Shown: positions 24,918 to 29,919 of the stretch, piece after piece | Numbering within the stretch: the first letter of the stretch is position 1 | Layout: each line of letters begins with the position of its first letter | DNA from: CAWBRT01 sp050015355 | GTDB lineage: Bacteria > Acidobacteriota > Terriglobia > Terriglobales > Acidobacteriaceae | DNA length: 29,919 bases | Assembly (NCBI GenBank): GCA_050015355.1 | Contig: JBEKBO010000050.1 | Span: 1-29,919 of the forward strand | Direction of reading: 5' to 3' | Made by a program: the position numbers and the translations under genes | The notes under the pieces: generated by a model | The model's input: the letters and a program-made list of their open reading frames with translations, nothing else | Databases searched by the model: none | Told to the model about the DNA's origin: nothing

Positions 24918-25478
24918 TAACGCCGTTTCTCCTTTGCTGTTAACACACTGAGCGCATGAGGGTGCCTTGGGGCGTCAACTCTAACAGAGCCTTGTGGGAA
25001 CGACACACGTATGGTATTCCGGCCCGCAAGCTTCGCTCGTTTGGTATGCGTTCCCATGATACTGAACCGGTTGGCGTCCAGGCGTTTCTTTTTTGACGTA
25101 CCATTGATGCTTTCCATTGAAGCCTTCGAGATAGGCACTGTCGGTCGGGTTCCCTGGCCGAGCGGATTGTTGTACCCTTGCGGGCCTTTGCGACCGGGAG
25201 CGTCGGCGCCGGCGCTGGGCTTGTATGACGGGACGCAGCCTCTCACTCGAAAGAGCATGGTCTGGGGCATGGCAGCAATGGGATTTTCTTGAGCGTTTTA
25301 CCAGGATCGGTCCCCGCCCGTTGAGAACCAGGCGAGATTCTTCCTTGCATGAGGCGTGCAAGAATGCAATTCTCTAATCCAGAAACGAAGCAGCTTCTTG
25401 TTATCTTTCGACTTGGCGCGGCAGCTCGTGTCCTGTCGCAGGTTCGCATTGCGAACCAGAACGTGGAGGAAAGGCCAA
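24918..25478. promoter_or_regulatory. Divergent control region between the two catabolic operons
   Basis: These 561 bases separate the start codons of the leftward enolase-superfamily gene and the rightward LarA-like gene, so promoters for both must lie here. Visible elements are the perfect 17-bp palindrome at 25441-25457, a CTTGCA/TGCAAG inverted repeat with a 7-base loop at 25344-25362, and a TTGACG about 60 bp before the leftward start. No good -35/-10 pair is evident. Open frames on the minus strand (for example 24917-25270) lack ribosome-binding sites and were not accepted. No regulator gene is present here. Confidence 0.55.
25441..25457. promoter_or_regulatory. Perfect 17-bp palindrome, candidate operator
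   Basis: GGTTCGCATTGCGAACC has perfect 8-bp arms around a single central T. It ends 21 bases before the LarA-like start codon and just before its GGAGG. The position and symmetry suit a dimeric repressor site, or an mRNA hairpin that would influence ribosome access. No second copy was noticed in the window. Confidence 0.6.
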
Positions 25479-26762
25479 ATGCAGGCGATTGAGTTTCCTT
25501 TCGGAAGTGGGTTTGTCACTCTCAACCTTGACCTGGAGCCGGCAGCGGAAGTGCTCATGCCGGAATTGGTTCCGGGTGTGGCGGATGAACCGGCGGCGAT
25601 TCGTGATGCGATATCGCGGCCAATCGGCAGCCGGCAACTGCAGGATCTCGCGAGGGGAAAGAGCTCAGTCGCAATCGTCATCAACGACATAACCCGGCCT
25701 TCGCCCACCGAGGCGATGCTGACCGTTATCGTGGAAAAGCTTGCGCAGGCCGATATCCCGCTGGCGAACATTGCAGTGCTGGTTGCCACCGGAAATCACG
25801 TTCCTCCCACGGAAGAAGAATTGAAGACCATGATGGGAGTGTGGCGCTCGAAGCTCAGAATTGTCGTTCATGACTGTAACGACACGAGTTCGCTGGCGTA
25901 TATGGGTGCTACCGGCAGGGGGATGCCGGTCTATGTGAACAAGCACTACGCGGAAGCATCTCTAAAGATTCTCACAGGGGTGATTGCGCCTCATCAGTCC
26001 GCCGGATTCGGCGGTGGCAGGAAGTCGGTTGTGCCTGGGATTTGCGGTCTGGAGACTTTGCGGACGCATCACTCCTTCCCTATTCGTCCGGCGGTACCGA
26101 TACTGGGGATCATCAAGGACAACACGTTTCATGAGGAGGCAGTCGCCGCCGCCCGGCTAACGGGCGTGGACTTCATCGTGAACGTGGTCAAGAACTTTCG
26201 CGGCCAGGTGGTGGAGGCGGTCGCGGGCGATCTGGAAGCCGCTCACATGGCAGGGGTCGCCATCTGCGAAAAGTCGTGGGTTCGCAAATTCACCAAAGCC
26301 TATGATGTCGTCTTCGCGAGTCCTGGACGCTATCCTAAGGACATCGATCTGCACCAGGCGCAAAAAGGAATGGCGGTCGCCGAGCAGATCACCAAGCCCG
26401 GCGGGACGATCGTGCTGATCGCCGAGTGCCGCAACGGAGTCGGCAAATTCGGCAAGGTGTTGAAGCAGGCGGACAGCGTTGACATGGTCATCCGTGATTT
26501 CTACGCGCAGGGCTTCACTCCGGACCAGAACTCGAAGGCTTATATGTTCGCCCGCTGCTGCAAGAGCCACCGGGTATTCGTGGTAAGTTCCGGTATCGAT
26601 CCCAAAGAAGTGGCGGCGATGTTCATGACCGGATTCACTTCGGTAGCCGAGGCCGCTGCTGCCGCACTGTCGTCGTATGACCGGCCGTCGGTTCTCTGTA
26701 TACCTTACGCGGGAGACTGCATCCCGGTTGTGGAGTCGGCGGCAACAGCGGCAGGCAGATGA
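25479..26762 (+). CDS. LarA-like nickel-pincer-cofactor-dependent racemase/epimerase
   Basis: This protein has 427 residues from the ATG at 25479 (GGAGG 11 bases and AAGG 4 bases upstream); the frame opens at 25356 without support. It belongs to the lactate racemase LarA family (DUF2088). Active-site residues known from Lactiplantibacillus LarA are all visible with a constant offset: D70 and R73 (NDITR), H107 (GNHVPP), H172 (APHQSAGFGGGRK), K182, which would bind the pyridinium thiocarboxylate nickel pincer cofactor, and H198 (THH). LarA homologues racemise or epimerise many alpha-hydroxy acids by hydride transfer, so the substrate need not be lactate. It is the first gene of a rightward operon with an MmgE/PrpD protein, a metallohydrolase and a transporter. 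Cofactor synthesis genes larB, larC and larE are not in the window. Confidence 0.92.
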   Translation: MQAIEFPFGSGFVTLNLDLEPAAEVLMPELVPGVADEPAAIRDAISRPIGSRQLQDLARGKSSVAIVINDITRPSPTEAMLTVIVEKLAQADIPLANIAVLVATGNHVPPTEEELKTMMGVWRSKLRIVVHDCNDTSSLAYMGATGRGMPVYVNKHYAEASLKILTGVIAPHQSAGFGGGRKSVVPGICGLETLRTHHSFPIRPAVPILGIIKDNTFHEEAVAAARLTGVDFIVNVVKNFRGQVVEAVAGDLEAAHMAGVAICEKSWVRKFTKAYDVVFASPGRYPKDIDLHQAQKGMAVAEQITKPGGTIVLIAECRNGVGKFGKVLKQADSVDMVIRDFYAQGFTPDQNSKAYMFARCCKSHRVFVVSSGIDPKEVAAMFMTGFTSVAEAAAAALSSYDRPSVLCIPYAGDCIPVVESAATAAGR

Positions 26763-26779
26763 AGCTGCAAGGGCTTCAT
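26759..26779 (+). promoter_or_regulatory. Stem-loop spanning the LarA-like stop codon
   Basis: ATGAAGC and GCTTCAT are perfect 7-bp arms around TGCAAGG; the stop codon TGA (26760-26762) lies in the left arm. A further CTGGAG/CTCCAG pair follows at 26781-26811. No T-run follows, so a role in mRNA stability or processing is more likely than termination. Confidence 0.5.
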
Positions 26780-26907
26780 GCTGGAGCAGATCAATCGGGC
26801 TCGACCTCCAGTGATCGGTGGAGAGCAGTCACAAAGACCGGGGCCGAAGGGCACGGTTGTATGCGCGCGCGAAGGCGGCCGGCAAACGCATTCGAGGGAG
26901 AAAGACA

Positions 26908-28299
26908 ATGTCGAAACAACCAACTGGGTTACTGGCCGAGTATGTCCACAACCTGCGATGGGAGGCCTTGCCGCCGGAGGTTGTGGAGTCGGCGAAATTG
27001 CGTGTCCTCGACTATCTGGCTTCGGCCATGGCCGGGTATCGGCTGAACCGGACCTTCAGCGAAACCGTAACCCGGATGTATAGGGACATGGGCGGCACCG
27101 AAGAGAGCCGGGTCCTGTTCAGCGATCTGCAACTGCCGGCGCCCAATGCGGCGTTCCTGAACGCCGCCTATGGACACGGCGCCGACATCGATGACGGACA
27201 CCGTACCGCCCAGGGGCATCCGGGAATCGTCGTCATCCCTGCCGCTTTTGCGCTCGCTGAAGCGGCGCGTATGAACGGCAAGGACGTGATCCTCGCCGTT
27301 GTGGCCGGCTATGACGTCTTCGTGCGTCTCGCCAGCGCCATGAATCCAGCGCATTTCAATCGCGGCTTTCACTCCACCGGAACGGTCGGGACAATCGCCG
27401 CCGGTGCGGCTGCGGCCAAGGTGCTAAAGCTCGATTTCAAGGGAGTGCACAACGCCATCAGCCTGGCGGCGGTGCAGGCGGCTGGAGTGCACGAGATCTC
27501 CGAGAGCGCGCAGGCCTCCAAACCGCTTAGCCCTGCCAAGGCCGCTTACGGCGGCGTTCTTGCCGGGCGCATGGCGCGCCTGGGCATAGAAGGCCCGCGC
27601 GAAGCCCTGGAAGGAGGCAAAGGATTCATCAAGGCATTCACAGACAAGTTCGACTTCGAGATTCTCCAGAAAGAACTCGGGCAGAGGTTCGACATACTTA
27701 ATTGCTATGTGAAATTGTATCCCGCCTGCCGCCATTGTCACGGCGCTATTGACGCCGCGATTCGCTTGCGCGAGGCCGGCGATGCGCGGTTGGAATCGAT
27801 CGACAAGATTAAGGTTTCCATCTACCCTGCCGCTATCAAGATCGTCGGGAGCATCTTCGAACCTGCTTCGGCGGATGAGGCCAAGTTCAGTCTGCCCTAC
27901 GGCGTCGCCACCGCGTTGCGCAAAGGCAGCTTTACCCTCAGCGATCTGGACGTCGCTCACAGCTTCGATTCCGGAATTCGGGAGCTGGTGCGCAAGGTCG
28001 AGATTGTCAGCGATCCGGCGCTCGAAAACCGGGCGGCGAAGCTGCGCGGCTCCAGGGTCCAGTTGCTGTTCAAAGACGGCACGAGCAGAGAGGTTGGCGT
28101 AAAGCTTCCCAAGGGTGATCCGGAGGTTCCGGTCACCAAGGCGGACGTTGAGAACAAACTCCGGCTGTCTGCGGAAGGACTTGTACCGGCCGATCGCCAG
28201 GAGGCGCTGATCAGCGCCGTATGGGAGTTGGAAAACATGCCGGCTGCCGGCCGGCTGCTGACGTTTTGCACCAACTTCGACGAGATCTATGCGAAGTAA
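26908..28299 (+). CDS. MmgE/PrpD-family protein
   Basis: This protein has 463 residues from the ATG at 26908 (GGGAG seven bases upstream); the frame extends back to 26818 without a better start. The N-terminal all-helical domain (1-265 plus the C-terminal part) contains AAYGHGADIDDGHRTAQGHPG, FNRGFHSTGTVGTIAAGAAA and SPAKAAYGGVLAGRMA. The lid domain begins near YVKLYPACRHCHGAIDA and includes IKVSIYPAAIKIVGS. Characterised members include 2-methylcitrate dehydratase (PrpD), cis-aconitate decarboxylase and iminodisuccinate epimerase, all acting on polycarboxylates, so a di- or tricarboxylic substrate is likely. It is separated by 145 bp from the LarA-like gene and 150 bp from the next; both spacers contain hairpins. 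Confidence 0.92.
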   Translation: MSKQPTGLLAEYVHNLRWEALPPEVVESAKLRVLDYLASAMAGYRLNRTFSETVTRMYRDMGGTEESRVLFSDLQLPAPNAAFLNAAYGHGADIDDGHRTAQGHPGIVVIPAAFALAEAARMNGKDVILAVVAGYDVFVRLASAMNPAHFNRGFHSTGTVGTIAAGAAAAKVLKLDFKGVHNAISLAAVQAAGVHEISESAQASKPLSPAKAAYGGVLAGRMARLGIEGPREALEGGKGFIKAFTDKFDFEILQKELGQRFDILNCYVKLYPACRHCHGAIDAAIRLREAGDARLESIDKIKVSIYPAAIKIVGSIFEPASADEAKFSLPYGVATALRKGSFTLSDLDVAHSFDSGIRELVRKVEIVSDPALENRAAKLRGSRVQLLFKDGTSREVGVKLPKGDPEVPVTKADVENKLRLSAEGLVPADRQEALISAVWELENMPAAGRLLTFCTNFDEIYAK

Positions 28300-28310
28300 T
28301 GGCCTGCCCA

Positions 28311-28338
28311 GCCGGTGCGCGACTTGTATCGCACCGGC
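28311..28338 (+). promoter_or_regulatory. Strong intercistronic stem-loop after the MmgE/PrpD gene
   Basis: GCCGGTGCG and CGCACCGGC form a perfect, GC-rich 9-bp stem with a 10-base loop, 11 bases after the stop codon. No poly-T tract follows. It could block 3' exonucleases or pause transcription between the operon genes. Confidence 0.6.
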
Positions 28339-28449
28339 AGACATGTTGAGAGACGCGTAGCCGCTGCTTCTTGGTCGCGCGGCGCGCCTCGCAGCCGAAC
28401 GCTCCGGCCACCGCGTTCAGCGTTCGATGGAAAGGAAAGCAAAGCCCTT

Positions 28450-29304
28450 ATGTCTGAATCCGAGTTCGAAAGCATTGCGAAGAGTCTCATTCCCGGTTCT
28501 GTTGATTTCCACATTCATGGCGGTCCTGACGTCAAGCCGCGCAAAATGTCTTCACTAGCTGTCGCGCAAGCGGCCAAGCAGGCCGGGATGAAAGCCATCA
28601 TTATTAAGAACCATGTGACTCCTACCACCTGCCATGCCAAGCTGATTTCTGAGATGCTTGGCGGATATCCGGTCTTCGGAGGCCTGGTGCTGAACAAACC
28701 TGCGGGAGGACTGAATCCGTCTGCGGTAGAGATCGAACTCAAGCTGGGTGCAAAACAAATCTGGTTGCCGACGATCTCCGCGGTTGCACAGGTTCGATTG
28801 AGCAAAGGGAACCTGGCCTCCGCCGTGCCGATCACCGACGAACATGGCGCCTTCCTGCCCGCCCTGATTGAAGTTCTGGACCTGGTCGCGCAAGCGGGAG
28901 CGATTCTCGGAACATCGCATCTGGCTCCCGAAGAGGTTGAGAAAGTTGTTTGCCTGGCCCGCCAGAGGAACGTCCAGAAGATCGTGATTACGCACCCGGA
29001 AAACGATCCTCCGGCGATGCCCCTCGATATACAGAAGCGGCTGGCTACGCAAGGCGTCTTCTTTGAGCGAACCTTCGTTTCCACCCTGCCTCCCAGAAAC
29101 ATGACGCCCGAGATTATGGCGGGATACATCAAGGCCATCGGCGCGGAATCGACAATCATGGCGACGGATCTCGGTCAGGCGGAAAACGAGGAACCAGTAA
29201 AGGGCTTCATCACGTTTATGAAGACGATGATGGCATTGGGCATACCTGCCGACAAGATCGCAATGATGGTACAGAAGAATCCGGCCCAAGTACTTGAATG
29301 CTAA
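28450..29304 (+). CDS. DUF6282-like metal-dependent amidohydrolase-superfamily protein
   Basis: This protein has 284 residues from the ATG at 28450; AAAGGAAAGC lies upstream, and the open frame to 28315 runs through a hairpin and has no site. It is a compact TIM-barrel hydrolase. Metal-binding candidates are DFHIHGGPD (residues 19-27), the KNHVTPTTCHA segment (about 53-63), GTSHLAP, ITHPENDPP and a late TDLGQ aspartate, the order seen in amidohydrolase-superfamily enzymes. No signal peptide is visible. The family is uncharacterised as far as recognised. In this operon it could hydrolyse a lactone, an amide or an ester bond of the pathway compound. It lies 29 bp before the MFS gene, so those two are almost certainly co-transcribed. 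Confidence 0.82.
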   Translation: MSESEFESIAKSLIPGSVDFHIHGGPDVKPRKMSSLAVAQAAKQAGMKAIIIKNHVTPTTCHAKLISEMLGGYPVFGGLVLNKPAGGLNPSAVEIELKLGAKQIWLPTISAVAQVRLSKGNLASAVPITDEHGAFLPALIEVLDLVAQAGAILGTSHLAPEEVEKVVCLARQRNVQKIVITHPENDPPAMPLDIQKRLATQGVFFERTFVSTLPPRNMTPEIMAGYIKAIGAESTIMATDLGQAENEEPVKGFITFMKTMMALGIPADKIAMMVQKNPAQVLEC

Positions 29305-29333
29305 AGCTCACACCAGCGCGAGGAGACACTAGC

Positions 29334-29919
29334 ATGAAGGGCGATATAGCCACTCACGATCCCGAAACGCCAAAGCAAGAGGCTGTCGGCGTTGGTTCAG
29401 TTTCCATGCAAACGAAAAGAACGAATTTTCGATGGGCGCTGGCGATCTTCGCGTTCCTCGCGACCTTCGTCGCCTACCTGGACAGGGTCAACCTGGCGGT
29501 TGCCACGCCGGCTATCATGCGAGAGCTCCACTTTACGAAGGTCCAGATTGGAATGTTGCAGACGGTATTTTTCGTCTGCTACGCGCTGTTTCAGATTCCA
29601 TCGGGTACGTTGACGGAGTTTTTCGGGCATCGAAAAATCGTCCCTCTGGCACTCGGCTGGTGGTCGCTGTTTACGTGTCTGACAGCGGCTTGCCGTGGCT
29701 TCGGCACATGGATAGTGGTGCGGACGCTGTTCGGACTGGGCGAGGCGCCTGTCTATCCCGGATTGAGCGCGGCTTACCCCAATTGGTTCCCCAAGAAGGA
29801 GAGGGGCCGAGCCATCAGTTTCATGCTGGCAGGATCGAAATTCGGGCCGGTAGTTGGAATCCCCGTGGCGACCCTCATCATGGTGCATTGGGGGTGGCGT
29901 TCGGTTTTCGTTAGCTTCG
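29334..29919 (+). CDS. ACS-type MFS transporter, C-terminus outside the window
   Basis: This is the first 195 codons of a major facilitator protein, cut by the window end. The ATG at 29334 has AGGAG with 8 bases of spacing. After a 34-residue polar N-terminus, helix 1 reads WALAIFAFLATFVAYLDRVN and continues LAVATPAIMRELHF. This is the hallmark of the anion:cation symporter (ACS) family, which imports hexuronates, glucarate, tartrate, phthalate and similar carboxylates with protons. Further family features are FFGHRKIVPLALGWWS and VRTLFGLGEAPVYPGLSAAY then PNWFP..ERGRA. It is the fourth gene of the rightward operon. Together with the DASS transporter it points strongly to a carboxylate growth substrate. 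Confidence 0.92.
   Translation, partial: MKGDIATHDPETPKQEAVGVGSVSMQTKRTNFRWALAIFAFLATFVAYLDRVNLAVATPAIMRELHFTKVQIGMLQTVFFVCYALFQIPSGTLTEFFGHRKIVPLALGWWSLFTCLTAACRGFGTWIVVRTLFGLGEAPVYPGLSAAYPNWFPKKERGRAISFMLAGSKFGPVVGIPVATLIMVHWGWRSVFVSF

Noticed and set aside
23814..24920. 368-codon plus-strand frame opposite the enolase-superfamily gene
   Set aside because: It is an antisense shadow created by high GC codon use; the minus-strand protein has all metal ligands in place.
24917..25270. 117-codon minus-strand frame whose stop overlaps the start of the enolase-superfamily gene (TAATG)
   Set aside because: It has no ribosome-binding site, its composition is low in hydrophobic residues without pattern, and it occupies a divergent promoter region.
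25344..25362. CTTGCA/TGCAAG inverted repeat upstream of the LarA-like gene as a second operator
   Set aside because: Arms of only six bases with a 7-base loop can arise by chance; mentioned within the control-region entry only.
27424..28344. 306-codon minus-strand frame opposite the MmgE/PrpD gene
   Set aside because: It is an antisense shadow of a well-recognised protein.
1..29919. CRISPR arrays, tRNA or rRNA genes and complete insertion sequences
   Set aside because: No regularly spaced repeats, cloverleaf-like or rRNA-like segments, or transposase frames were seen.

Overview
The window looks like a chromosomal segment of a soil-type Acidobacteriota. The evidence is a very large Oar-like TonB-dependent receptor with an N-terminal carboxypeptidase-regulatory-like domain, a remnant that reads like the C-terminus of an acidobacterial-type (ADOP) FtsX-like permease, and moderately high GC. 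This is inferred from gene families only; no rRNA or tRNA gene is visible. All genes from 1 to about 24.9 kb lie on the minus strand. From 25.5 kb to the end they lie on the plus strand.

Layout. (a) 1-821: 5' part of an MHS-type MFS transporter. (b) 1305-6069: a block transcribed leftwards with an MntR/DtxR-like metalloregulator, the Oar-like outer-membrane receptor and a monoheme cytochrome c, bracketed by two direct copies of an 80-90 bp dispersed repeat. (c) 6386-7348: an SPFH/prohibitin-like membrane protein, followed by a gene-poor stretch of about 0.9 kb. (d) 8265-11070: decayed DNA in which a truncated exported methyltransferase runs into a broken hybrid histidine kinase with a 1-bp frameshift and an internal deletion. 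(e) 11206-14585: YceI protein, a possible small membrane protein, the permease remnant, an MgtC/DUF4010 membrane protein and a conserved hypothetical membrane protein. (f) 14858-21591: a PLP-dependent decarboxylase, two tandem CocE/NonD hydrolases and an MFS transporter, all leftward with structured spacers. (g) 22236-29919: a divergent catabolic cluster. Leftward are an enolase-superfamily enzyme and a DASS anion transporter with a frameshifted C-terminus. Rightward are a LarA-like nickel-pincer racemase, an MmgE/PrpD protein, a DUF6282-like metal-dependent hydrolase and an ACS-type MFS transporter that runs off the end.

The most coherent system is block (g). Two organic-anion-type transporters, a hydroxyacid racemase/epimerase with all expected active-site residues, an enolase-superfamily dehydratase or racemase, an MmgE/PrpD dehydratase/decarboxylase and a small metallohydrolase are arranged around a 561 bp divergent control region that carries a perfect 17-bp palindrome just upstream of the racemase. 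This suggests uptake and breakdown of a hydroxylated di- or tricarboxylic acid; the substrate cannot be read from the sequence. Block (f) may similarly deal with an ester or amide and an amino acid released from it. The window also records gene decay: one truncated gene, one broken kinase, one frameshifted transporter and one permease fragment.
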